From Chondrosia reniformis (taxonomy: Eukaryota > Porifera > Demospongiae > Chondrillida > Chondrillidae), in NCBI GenBank assembly GCA_947172415.1, contig OX359197.1, positions 7,503,673 to 7,567,672 on the forward strand: a DNA stretch of 64,000 bases. The letters are read 5' to 3'. The position numbers were made by a program, and so were the translations under genes. How positions within the stretch are numbered: position 1 is the first letter of the stretch; each line of letters starts with the position of its first letter. This document shows positions 1 through 11,300 of the stretch, in pieces. The notes beneath the pieces are model-generated. The model was not told the origin of the DNA. It saw only the letters and a list, made by a program, of their open reading frames with translations, and did no database searches.

Positions 1-3000
1 AGGGCAAATTTTAAATTGCATCAAAATTTTAAAAACTCTTTGGGCATACTCCATAGGTGTGTCTGAATGCTGACACAAAGTCACAGCTTCATATGTGTCC
101 ATTTGATAGAGTTACAGCCCTCAAAGTACATTTACATTCTGGTATACAAAGTTAATGTATGGTAAGAGATAGGACAAATTTTAAGTCGCATTAAAATTTC
201 AAAAACTCTTTGGGCATACTCCATAGGTGTGTCTGAATGCTGACACAAAGTCACAGCTTCATATCTATAAATTTGATAGAGTTACAGCCCTGAAAGTACA
301 TTTACGTACATTCTGGTATACAAAGTTAATGTATTGTAAGAGATAGGACAAATTTTAAGTCGCATTAAAATTTCAAAAACTCTTTGGGCATACTCCATAG
401 GTGTCTGTGAATGCTTACACAAAGTCACAGCTTCATATGTGTCCATTTGATAGAGTTGCAGCCCTTAATGTAAATTACATTCTTGTATACAAAGTTAATG
501 TATGGTGAGAGATAGGGCAAATTTTAAATTGCATCAAAATTTCAAAAACTCTTTGGGCATACTCCATAGGTGTCTGTGAATGCTTACACAAAGTCACAGC
601 TTCATATGTGTCCATTTGATAGAGTTGCAGCCCTTAATGTAAATTACATTCTTGTATACAAAGTTAATGTATGGTGAGAGATAGGGCAAATTTTAAATTG
701 CATCAAAATTTCAAAAACTCTTTGGGCATACTCCATAGGTGTCTGTGAATGCTGACACAAAGTCACAGCTTCATATGTGTCCATTTGATAGAGTTACAGC
801 CCTCAATGTACATTAAATTCTTGTATACAAAGTTAATGTATGGTGAGAGATAGGGCAAATTTTAAGTTGCATCAAAATTTCAAAAACACATTGAACATAC
901 TCCATAGGTGACTGTGAATGCTTACACAAAGTAACAGCTTCATATCTATAAATTTGATAGAGTTACAGCCCTCAATGTACATTAAATTCTTGTATACAAA
1001 GTTAATGTATGGTAAGAGATAGGGCAAATTTTAAATTGCATCAAAATTTTAAAAACTCTTTGGGCATACTCCATAGGTGTGTCTGAATGCTGACACAAAG
1101 TCACAGCTTCATATGTGTCCATTTGATAGAGTTACAGCCCTCAAAGTACATTTACATTCTGGTATACAAAGTTAATGTATGGTAAGAGATAGGACAAATT
1201 TTAAGTTGCATCAAAATTTCAAAAACTCTTTGGGCATACTCCATAGGTGTGTCTGAATGCTGACACAAAGTCACAGCTTCATATGTGTCCATTTGATAGA
1301 GTTACAGCCCTCAAAGTACATTTACATTCTGGTATACAAAGTTAATGTATGGTAAGAGATAGGACAAATTTTAAGTCGCATTAAAATTTCAAAAACTCTT
1401 TGGGCATACTCCATAGGTGTCTGTGAATGCTTACACAAAGTCACAGCTTCATATGTGTCCATTTGATAGAGTTACAGCCCTCAATGTACATTAAATTCTT
1501 GTATACAAAGTTAATGTATGGTAAGAGATAGGGCAAATTTTAAGTTGCATCAAAATTTCAAAAACACATTGAACATACTCCATAGGTGACTGTGAATGCT
1601 GACACAAAGTCACAGCTTCATATCTATAAATTTGATAGAGTTACAGCCCTCAATGTACATTAAATTCTTGTATACAAAGTTAATGTATGGTAAGAGATAG
1701 GGCAAATTTTAAATTGCATCAAAATTTTAAAAACTCTTTGGGCATACTCCATAGGTGTCTGTGAACGCTGACACAAAGTCACAGCTTCATATGTGTCCAT
1801 TTGATAGAGTTACAGCCCTCAATGTAAATTACATTCTTGTATACAAAGTTAATGTATGGTGAGAGATAGGGCAAATTTTAAATTGCATCAAAATTTCAAA
1901 AACTCTTTGGGCATACTCCATAGGTGTCTGTGAATGCTGACACAAAGTCACAGCTTCATATGTGTCCATTTGATAGAGTTACAGCCCTCAATGTACATTA
2001 AATTCTTGTATACAAAGTTAATGTATGGTGAGAGATAGGGCAAATTTTAAGTTGCATCAAAATTTCAAAAACACATTGAACATACTCCATAGGTGACTGT
2101 GAATGCTTACACAAAGTAACAGCTTCATATCTATAAATTTGATAGAGTTACAGCCCTCAATGTACATTAAATTCTTGTATACAAAGTTAATGTATGGTAA
2201 GAGATAGGGCAAATTTTAAATTGCATCAAAATTTTAAAAACTCTTTGGGCATACTCCATAGGTGTGTCTGAATGCTGACACAAAGTCACAGCTTCATATG
2301 TGTCCATTTGATAGAGTTACAGCCCTCAAAGTACATTTACATTCTGGTATACAAAGTTAATGTATGGTAAGAGATAGGACAAATTTTAAGTTGCATCAAA
2401 ATTTCAAAAACTCTTTGGGCATACTCCATAGGTGTGTCTGAATGCTGACACAAAGTCACAGCTTCATATGTGTCCATTTGATAGAGTTACAGCCCTCAAA
2501 GTACATTTACATTCTGGTATACAAAGTTAATGTATGGTAAGAGATAGGACAAATTTTAAGTCGCATTAAAATTTCAAAAACTCTTTGGGCATACTCCATA
2601 GGTGTCTGTGAATGCTTACACAAAGTCACAGCTTCATATGTGTCCATTTGATAGAGTTACAGCCCTCAATGTACATTAAATTCTTGTATACAAAGTTAAT
2701 GTATGGTGAGAGATAGGGCAAATTTTAAGTTGCATCAAAATTTCAAAAACACATTGAACATACTCCATAGGTGACTGTGAATGCTGACACAAAGTCACAG
2801 CTTCATATCTATAAATTTGATAGAGTTACAGCCCTCAATGTACATTAAATTCTTGTATACAAAGTTAATGTATGGTAAGAGATAGGGCAAATTTTAAATT
2901 GCATCAAAATTTTAAAAACTCTTTGGGCATACTCCATAGGTGTCTGTGAACGCTGACACAAAGTCACAGCTTCATATGTGTCCATTTGATAGAGTTACAG

Positions 3001-4703
3001 CCCTCAATGTAAATTACATTCTTGTATACAAAGTTAATGTATGGTGAGAGATAGGGCAAATTTTAAATTGCATCAAAATTTCAAAAACTCTTTGGGCATA
3101 CTCCATAGGTGTCTGTGAATGCTGACACAAAGTCACAGCTTCATATGTGTCCATTTGATAGAGTTACAGCCCTCAATGTACATTAAATTCTTGTATACAA
3201 AGTTAATGTATGGTGAGAGATAAGGCAAATTTTAAATTGCATCAAAATTTCAAAAACACATTGAACATACTCCATAGGTGTCTGTGAATGCTGACACAAA
3301 GTCACAGCTTCATATCTATAAATTTGATAGAGTTACAGCCCTCAATGTACATTAAATTCTGGTATATATACAAAGTTAATGTATGGTAAGAGATAGGGCA
3401 AATTTTAAATTGCATCAAAATTTTAAAAACTCTTTGGGCATACTCCATAGGTGTGTCTGAATGTTGACACAAAGTCACAGCTTCATATGTGTCCATTTGA
3501 TAGAGTTACAGCCCTCAAAGTACATTTACATTCTGGTATACAAAGGTAATGTATGGTAAGAGATAGGACAAATTTTAAGTTGCATCAAAATTTCAAAAAC
3601 TCTTTGGGCATACTCCATAGGTGTCTGTGAACGCTGACACAAAGTCACAGCTTCATATGTGTCCATTTGATAGAGTTACAGCCCTCAATGTACATTACAA
3701 TCTGGTATATATACAAAGTTAATGTATGGTGAGAGATAGGGCAAATTTTAAGTTGCATCATAATTTCAAAAACACATTGAACATACTCCATAGGTGACTG
3801 TGAATGCTGACACAAAGTCACAGCTTCATATGTGTCCATTTGATAGAGTTACAGCCCTCAATGTAAATTACATTCTTGTATAGAAAGTTAATGTATGGTA
3901 AGAGATAGGGCAAATTTTAAGTTGCATCAAAATTTCAAAAACACATTGAACATACTCCATAGGTGTCTGTGAATGCTTACACAAAGTCACAGCTTCATAT
4001 GTGTCCATTTGATAGAGTTACAGCCCTCAATGTACATTACATTCTGGTATACAAAGTTAATGTATGGTAAGAGATAGGGCAAATTTTAAATTGCATCAAA
4101 ATTTTAAAAACTCTTTGGGCATACTCCATAGGTGTCTGTGAATGCTGACACAAAGTCACAGCTTCATATGTGTCCATTTGATAGAGTTACAGCCCTCAAT
4201 GTAAATTACATTCTGGTATACAAAGTTAATGAATTGTAAGAGATAGGAAAAATTTTAAGTTGCATCAAAATTTCAAAAACACATTGAACATACTCCATAG
4301 GTGACTGTGAATGCTGACACAAAGTCACAGCTTCATATCTCTCCATTTGATAGAGTCACAGCCCTCAATGTACATAACATTCTGGTATATATACAAAGTT
4401 AATGTATGGTGAGAGATAAGGCAAATTTTTAATTGCATCAAAATTTTAAAAACTCTTTGGGCATACTCCATAGGTGTCTGTGAATGCTGACACAAAGTCA
4501 CAGCTTCATATGTGTCCATTTGATAGAGTTACAGCCCTCAATGTACATTACATTCTGGTATACAAAGTTAATGTATGGTAAGAGATAGGACAAATTTTAA
4601 GTTGCATCAAAATTTCAAAAACTCTTTGGGCATACTCCATAGGTGTCTGTGAATGCTGACATAAAGTCACAGCTTCATATGTGTCCATTTGATAGGGTTA
4701 CAG
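1..4703. repeat. Satellite array, ~170-bp monomer with higher-order structure
   Basis: About 28 head-to-tail monomers of 168-174 bp, each starting with a variant of AGGGCAAATTTTAA and ending near GGTAAGAGAT. Monomers fall into recognisable types: one with CTCTTTGGGCATAC, one with ACACATTGAACATAC, one with GTGTGTCTGAATGC. The order of types repeats: the blocks 1021-2205 and 2206-3390 carry the same seven types in the same order. The rare GAACGCTGAC variant sits near 1763 and 2948, exactly 1,185 bp apart. The first block (1-1020) has six monomers. Short minus-strand reading frames here are by-products of the repeat and are not genes. The array probably continues left of the window. Confidence 0.97.
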
Positions 4704-5039
4704 AACTATAGTTTTACATACTATTTTGTACTATATAGAGATAATTGCGTAATATTATATATGGCCGACCGTTAGAAGGTGTATTTAACGATAAAAATTC
4801 GATACTATATCCGAAAATCTAGAAGACTTTCTAAATTTTATTATACATTGGGAAATGCACTGTGTAGCACTTGATTGTTATTGAAGCACTATCTATCCAT
4901 ATTTAATATATGGATCTGGTTAAAGTGCAATTTCGTCAATCGACGGCCAACGAAACTCCAAAGAAAAAAAGTTGGACCATACCGAACGCTACCATCCACG
5001 ACGCTCATAGGCCGGGATCGGTGGTAACGCTCTGCCGAG
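4704..5039. other. Unique AT-rich spacer after the satellite
   Basis: The last monomer breaks off after a GATAGGGTTACAG variant. Nothing recognisable as a gene or repeat follows until the dispersed repeat at 5040. Confidence 0.5.
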
Positions 5040-5335
5040 TTGAGCTTTGGGTGTCACTTGCGTGAGAAGAACCAGTTCTTCTCGATATGGCCGACTCATA
5101 TGAATCCTAAGATATCAGATGCCAATTCCACATTACGTGGAACCCCCCCGAAATCCGGATTATTGGTGAGCACGTCTCTATGGCACCAACCGATTAGGAG
5201 ACAGCTTCAGAGTCTAAGCGCTACCAACCTCTATGGGAACCGCAACCACCATAGAGATGTGTCCAGGTAGGCCTACTATATAAGGTTTTTCGCTTCTATT
5301 TATATGAAGTTTTGTCCAAAGAAAACGGTTGTGGT
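5040..5335. repeat. Dispersed repeat, copy 1 (direct pair with 6375-6662)
   Basis: This ~290-bp segment recurs at 6375-6662 in the same orientation with roughly 5-10% differences and a short insertion. It holds several short inverted repeats, such as TTCCAC/GTGGAA and CTCTATGG/CCATAGAG, so a transcript could fold. It may be a SINE or MITE-like element, but I see no A/B box or terminal repeat that decides this. Confidence 0.75.
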
Positions 5336-5359
5336 TGGGGCTTTTTTTATATATTTCTC

Positions 5360-5670
5360 GTTATTTCCAGATCGGTGAACTGTTCCAAGCAAGTTTAAAG
5401 ACATAGGCAGTATTTGTGGTTCATCTGAAAACTGGGGAAAGCGGAAATAATCCTGTAAGTGTCTTGATGGGCCGAGGAGAACGACTTTTCTGATCCCAAT
5501 TATTTTCGAGAAATCGTCAATTTATTCCACTCTAATTCTAGATCAGTAAATCGTTCCAAGCAATTTTACACACATACGCAGTATTTCCAATACATCTCAA
5601 AACTGTGGCAAATGGGTAAAAGCCTGTATGTATCTTGGTGGAGGGAGGAGAGCGACTTTTCATGATACAG
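5360..5670. repeat. Diverged tandem duplication, unit ~173 bp
   Basis: Two units (about 5365 and 5538) share the order CCAGATCGGTGAA / CTAGATCAGTAAA, GTTCCAAGCAA, GCAGTATTT and GAACGACTTTTC / GAGCGACTTTTC. They are unrelated in sequence to the satellite monomer despite the similar length. Confidence 0.6.
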
Positions 5671-5934
5671 AAAACTGGATATAGTGCGAGGTCCGATATT
5701 TATCGCCTTGACGATAATTAATGTTTATGATTGATATTGCAACTGACCCGGCTGTATGAATTACTCTAAGTCTAATTCCAAACTTAAATTTTAGCGTATA
5801 TAAATAAATTCTAATTTCTAGATATATGTTAAATAATGTTTTTAAGGAAACTAGCTCCAAAAATGTTTTAAATTATTCTTTCTATACGTACGTAAATAGC
5901 TATTGTAAGAGAGAGGGAAAAGATGAACATACAT

Positions 5935-6362
5935 TATAAACTTCAAAAACGTTTTGCAAATGTTTCATACATGCCTGTGAATGCTGACATCAAGTATTAC
6001 TCTCATATGTTAGTGTTTGATAGAGTGACAGCCCTCAATGTACATTAAATTCTGGTATAAAAAGTTAATATATGGTAAGAGATAGGGCAAATTTTAAATT
6101 GCATCAAAATTTCAAAAACACATTGAACATACTCCATAGGTGACTGTGAATGCTGACACAAAGTCACAGCTTCATATCTATAAATTTGATAGAGTTACAG
6201 CCCTCAATGTACATTAAATTCTTGTATACAAAGTAAATATATAGTGAGAGATAGGGCAAATTTTAAGTTCCATCAAAATTTCACAAACTCCTTGGACATA
6301 CTCCATAGGTGTCTGTGAATGCTGACATAAAGTCACAGCTTCATATGTGTCCATTTGATAGA
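5935..6362. repeat. Outlying satellite monomers, one decayed
   Basis: Two and a half monomers of the satellite lie outside the main array. The first (5935-6080) is strongly diverged, and the next two are close to array types. The segment stops inside a monomer at GATAGAGTT, where it joins the second dispersed-repeat copy. Confidence 0.9.
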
Positions 6363-6374
6363 GTTCTTCCAGTT

Positions 6375-6662
6375 CTTCCAGTTCAGAACCAGTTCTTCTC
6401 GATATGGCCGACTCATATGAATCCTAAAATATCAGATGCCAATCCCACTTTACGTGGAACCCCCTGAAATCCAGATTATTGGTGAGCACATCTCTATGGC
6501 ACCAACCGATTAGCTATATATAGGAGACAGCTTCAGAGTCTAAGCGCTACCAACCCCTATGGGAACCACAACCACCATAGAGATGTGTCCAGATAGTCCT
6601 ACTATATAAGGTTTTTCGTTTCTATTTATATGAAGTTTTGTCCAAAGAAAACGGTTGGGGTA
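6375..6662. repeat. Dispersed repeat, copy 2
   Basis: Second copy of the 5040-5335 repeat, with an extra CTATATATAG-like insertion near 6513. It joins directly to satellite sequence on both sides, so the repeat and the satellite have been shuffled together. Confidence 0.75.
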
Positions 6663-6960
6663 AAGTATGTCCAATGAGATTTTGAAATTTTGAAGATTGT
6701 CAATATTTGCCCTATCTCTCACCATACATTAAGTTGGTATACCAGAATTTAATGTATATTTAGGACTAGTATTGTAACTCTGTCAAATGAGAAGCTTTGA
6801 AGCAAATACTTGGTGTCAGCATTCACAGACATCCATAAAGCCTGTCCAATGAGGTTTAGCAATTTTGAAGTATATATATCAATATTTGCCCTACGTATCT
6901 CTCACCATACGTACATGAAGTTGGTGTACCAGTATTTAAATGTACAATTAGTGCTATGTT
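6663..6960. repeat. Inverted, decayed satellite-like monomers
   Basis: Read on the minus strand this carries satellite landmarks in order: a GTGAATGCTGACACC-like block, a run ending near TACATTAAATTCTGGTATAC, GGTGAGAGATAGGGCAAAT, then the CAAAATTTCAAAAT block. Two such units are visible (around 6660-6830 and 6835-6950). They are much older than the array and in the opposite orientation. Confidence 0.7.
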
Positions 6961-7050
6961 TAGGACGATGTCCCAAATTAAAGTTTGTTTGTTTGGCAGA
7001 ACAGAAATCATTTGGAATATTATGATTATGTGTGGGAATTACATTTAAAA

Positions 7051-8296
7051 CTAGTTTAAAGCAGCTTCTTTCAGCTGCTCTTCTAAAGTTTTTGGTTCAA
7101 TTTGAGGCTTTTGCAGGTTTGGCTGGTCAGTCTTGAAGAAGTCAATCCACTCTTGCATAATCCTTTCCTGTTCTTCCAGGTCCTCCTCTTCCTCATCTGA
7201 TGGAGGAGGCTCGTCCCAGAAACCATCTGGAGTGAATTCAACATCAGCATAGCCATCAATGTGTTTTATAATGGCAAGGCGATTTGGAGTAGGTGAGTCT
7301 GAAACTGATGTCTTCTTGATATTGTTTGGAATCAGTTGAGTGTCACTGTCCTCCCTCTTCATCTTTACCAAACCCCAGCTCTTCTCTGTGAAGCAATCAT
7401 ATTAAGCCCTTTTTCAGTATTTTAATGCATATTAGTGATCATTATACATTAAAAGCTTTAAGGCATTGCTAGGGTTATGGCAATTATTAAAAATATATGG
7501 TGCTGACTTCATTTAGGAGAACATATTGTTTAGTTATAAAGACAATGCCTTATTCCTTTACAGTATATAACTATATATATATATACCTTCCAGTTTTTCC
7601 CAAGCTTCTTTTATCTTCATAATGGCATATCTCTTTTCAGTAAGGTTGCGGGGCCAAGGATGGAGGTGAGCTACAGTCATCACCACTGCCCCTTCTCTCT
7701 CTTCTTTAGCAAGTTTCAGTTCCCTCTCCACCTCCAGATTGTGGAAGGTGTGGACATTTTTATCTTCAATCTAAATAGACACATGCAGTGTGATGCTTTG
7801 GTTGTAGGGTGGACGAACACTTATGACAGTCCCTCTGACAAAAGTGTTACAAAATTGGTAGAACTGTATATAAAAGGGATCGTTTTACCTTAAGAATGTG
7901 ATCACCATTTCTCAATCCCGCATTATAGGCCATGCTACTCTTCCGCACTGTCAGTATCATTGCAGGGATCTCCCCACCTGTAGTGAACCCTCGGTCGTCC
8001 AAATTGGCCAAACATTTTAAATGCAACTTTCTATAGAGGGAAAATAAGTTACACATAAACAATAATGTTCTGATATTTTACAATCCCTAAATAATATGTA
8101 ATCTCATACTTTCATTATTACTAGTGCTTCCAGGTTGTGGAGTCGCATGGATATTTGAATAAGATTTACAAATATTTAAAAAGTAGAATGAAACATCTTA
8201 TGAGCAGAATACTAACTCGATGTATACTTTATAGTCTTTGACGACGCGAGTGCTGTGTTGTTGTTTCGCCTCCGAAGGAGTTACCTCTTTGCTCAT
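7051..8296 (-). CDS. PDZ-domain protein, 246 aa, four exons
   Basis: Exons (minus): 8296-8217, 8030-7889, 7770-7587, 7385-7051. Splice signals are canonical, phases match, and the total is 741 nt (246 aa plus stop). The start is the first ATG, facing ARMC8. The PDZ core covers about residues 17-100: the ligand loop reads RGFTTGG, followed by EIPAMILTV and GLRNGDHILK. A charged helical segment follows (LAKEEREG to KIKEAWEKLE), then an acidic stretch with FWDEPPPSDEEEE. No signal peptide or membrane segment is visible. PDZ domains bind C-terminal peptides and scaffold membrane or cortical proteins; the ligand here is unknown. The domain, the intron placed right after ILK and the PPPSDEEE tail all recur in the scaffold gene at 36.2-41.3 kb, so the two are probably paralogues. 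No named family was recognised. Confidence 0.8.
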
Positions 8297-8351
8297 GATC
8301 GCGGACACGCCCTTACTCTTAGGGATTTCCCCTCCCATCGAAGTACGAAAA
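8297..8351. promoter_or_regulatory. 55-bp bidirectional 5' interval
   Basis: Only 55 bp separate the start codons of the minus PDZ gene (ATG ends at 8296) and the plus ARMC8 gene (ATG at 8352). Any promoter must overlap this gap and both 5' exons. No TATA box is obvious; the gap is moderately GC-rich. This is inferred from geometry. Confidence 0.6.
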
Positions 8352-11300
8352 ATGGCGGGTGAGGTAAGAGATATAATTCCAGGGAAAGTTTTTGTTTTAG
8401 CCTTGTAGTCTACATTTTAGGAAAGTATTAAAGTTCTCTTTAAAGAGCTAAACTGTGAAGACCCGGAGGCCCGGTACAGGTCGGTCAACCAAGTTAAACA
8501 CGCGCTCATCGGCAATCAAGTCAAAAAGACTGAGTTAACAGTCAACGGTGTCATCCCAATGTAAGTATAGACATATTTAGCACTTGCTTGTAATGGACAA
8601 GTATGTAACCTTGTCTTTTGTAGATTTGTTGAACGTCTAGCGAATGGAGAGGAAGTCATAAAACTTGTGGTTGAGATAGTGACGGTGTTAGGCAGCTTTG
8701 CTCGAGGTAGATCTAATTGTACAATGCTACTGGTGAGGAGTTGTGTTGATTGAGGGGTTCTCCCCTTCATAGGTCCCCCAGAGTCTGTTCAGGCACTAGT
8801 TGCCTCAAATGTTGTTCCACTTCTCTTGGATGGTACAGTTCACGAGCACCAATCTGTCAGAGTTGCCTGTTTGAAGACCTTGTGCACCCTTTACCAAAGT
8901 GGGAGAGCCCCATCGGCTGTAGTCTACCAGGTTAGCCAGTGTGGGCGTGTCAACTACTTTGTACATGTGCTGTTGTATAGCAGAAACTATACTTTCTAAA
9001 CTTAACTTTCCATATCTTCTATGTGAAGGATCTGCGTGTGGTACAGTGTCTAGTAGACTGTCTACAATCTGGAGATAAACTTCTTTCAAAATGTGCTGCT
9101 GTAATAGTGGCTGAATCTTGCCATACTGTGGATCACCAGAACCTCTTGGCAAGTGCAGGAATATTGCATGCTCTAGTTGGACTACTATCTGTCATTTCTA
9201 CACATGTAAGTTCCTATTACTGTTCTCACTGCCCCGCCCTCTCCACACTGCCCCGCCCTCTCCACACTGCCCCTCCTCTCCACACTGCCCCGCCCTCTCC
9301 ACACTGCCCCTCCTCTCCACACTGCCCCTCCTCTCCACACTGCCCCTCCTCTCCACACTGCCCCTCCTCTCCACACTGCCCCTCCTCTCCACACTGCCCC
9401 TCCCCCTCCACACTGCCCCTCCTCTCCATTTCTTACTTAGGATGTTAGCAGTTCAGCTGCAGTGGTGACTGCTCTATCAGTTGTAGTGCATCGCAACCCG
9501 GAGACAGCCAGGATGGTGGTGGATGTGTTACATGCAGTGGAGACCCTGTCCAAGATGTTATCCTCTGGAATCAGCAGTGATGTCAAGTTGGGCGTGGCTG
9601 CGTGGTACGTAGGTCTAATGTAATATGCAGTCACACAGATCAGCAGATATCATCCGTCAGTGTTGTTGTTGTACAGTGTGACTAACCTGTTCAGATCCGA
9701 AGCTCTCCCTCAGGCCAGTAATGTCATAGCATTAAAAGTACTACCTACTTTGGTCAAGTGCTGCAGGAAGGCAATGCCCATTAAAACAAGAATAAAGGCC
9801 CTAGGGCTCTTAGGTAAGTGCAGCTATTCTTACAACTGCTATAGTCCTGCATGTATTCTCTGCTTCTAATCTGCTTCATCTCTCTAATCCAAAGGGTACC
9901 TTATTGAGGACTCCATGACCCTGCAAGAAATGGCATCCTACGCCGAGCGCATCATCTCCACACTGATAGCTAACCTGGAGGTAAAGAGGGAGAGGGAGGA
10001 CTTGGAGGGAGTTAGGATCAGCGAGGACACGTTGGAGCAGTTGAAAGAGGTACCATTCACTTACATGTCTGCCCCTAATCACACTGATGATGTGATGTAA
10101 ACACTCCTTTGTTTGACTACAAGTCCTTTTGGCTATAGAAGGCTTTAAACTGTTGAAATATATGTTGTTGACTGTGTTCTACAATATGGCCGTAGAGTTC
10201 CCTGGAAGTGCTGGCTGTACTGTCCACTCACAGCATTGACATTAGGAAGCGGGTACGTAGGTCCATTTGACCATTCTCTTTTTGTTCAGTTTATTTGTAA
10301 ATTGTTTAGATATTTGAGCAAAAGGAGCTGCTGATGAAACACATTGTGGCTTTCCTTAACTCTGAGGTGCTGGGACTAAAGACTGCCGCTTTGAAGTGCG
10401 TCCTCTTTTGGTCTCGATCAGCTGAACTTCTGAGGACCACATTGTATGATTACGAAATATGGAAACTGTTAAATGAGGTACATCTGTGTAAGTGATGAAC
10501 AACAATGTTACATCACTCTCCCTCCCCTCTGCCCCCCTCCCCCTCTCCCTCCCCCTCTCCCTCCCCTCTGCCCTCCCTCCCCTCTGCCCTCCCTCCCCTC
10601 TGCCCCCCTCCCCCTCTCCCTCCCCCTCTCCCTCCCCTCTGCCCTCCCTCCCCTCTGCCCTCCCTCCCCTCTGCCCCCCTCCCCCTCTCCCTCTCCCTCT
10701 CCCTCCCCTCTGCCCTCCCTCCCCTCTGCCCCCCTCCCCCTCTCCCTCCCCTCTGCCCTCCCTCCCCCTCTCCCTCCCCCTCTCCCTCCCCTCTGCCCCC
10801 CTCCCCCTCTCCCTCCCCCTCTCCCTCCCCTCTGCCCCCCTCCCCCTCTCCCTCCCCTCTGCCCCCCTCCCCCTCTCCCTCCCCCTCTCCCTCCCCTCTG
10901 CCCCCCTCCCCCTCTCCCTCCCCTCTGCCCCCTCTCCCTCTCCCTCCCCTCTGCCCCCCTCTCCCTCTCCCTCCCCTCTGCCCTCCCTCCCCCTCTCCCT
11001 CCCCTCTGCCCCCTCTCCCTCTCTCATACTCTGGTAGCTGCTCCACTTGAGAGATGTTCAACTTCTGTCTCTCGTATCAGCTGCTGTCTGCAACCATCTC
11101 CTCCCAGTGTCTGCCAGTAGGGAGGTCAGACTATCGGTGTCAGTAGTGAACGGCAGTACTACTTTCCCTTTCTCTGTTTCTCCAGAACCTGATAGAGAGC
11201 GGGGTTCTCCCCAAGATACTGCTATTATTGAGGCACCAGTCAGTATCCCTACAGAGCAATGGTGTGTGGGCGGTGATGGTGAGTGCCCCCCAGTGGTGAA

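Noticed and set aside
3302..4519. Several 64-aa minus-strand frames repeated in the satellite
   Set aside because: They recur with the 170-bp monomer, differ randomly and share no codon-level conservation; they are repeat artefacts.
1..4703. CRISPR-like array
   Set aside because: Units are contiguous ~170-bp monomers with no unique spacers, in a eukaryotic context.
9023..9468. Overlapping proline/serine/cysteine-rich frames over the ARMC8 intron array
   Set aside because: Open in several frames because the 18-bp unit has a multiple-of-three period; the flanking splice sites place it in an intron.
10356..11120. Long Pro/Leu-rich and Gly/Arg/Glu-rich frames up to 223 aa on both strands
   Set aside because: Pure composition effect of the C/T-only minisatellite; ARMC8 phase requires it to be spliced out.
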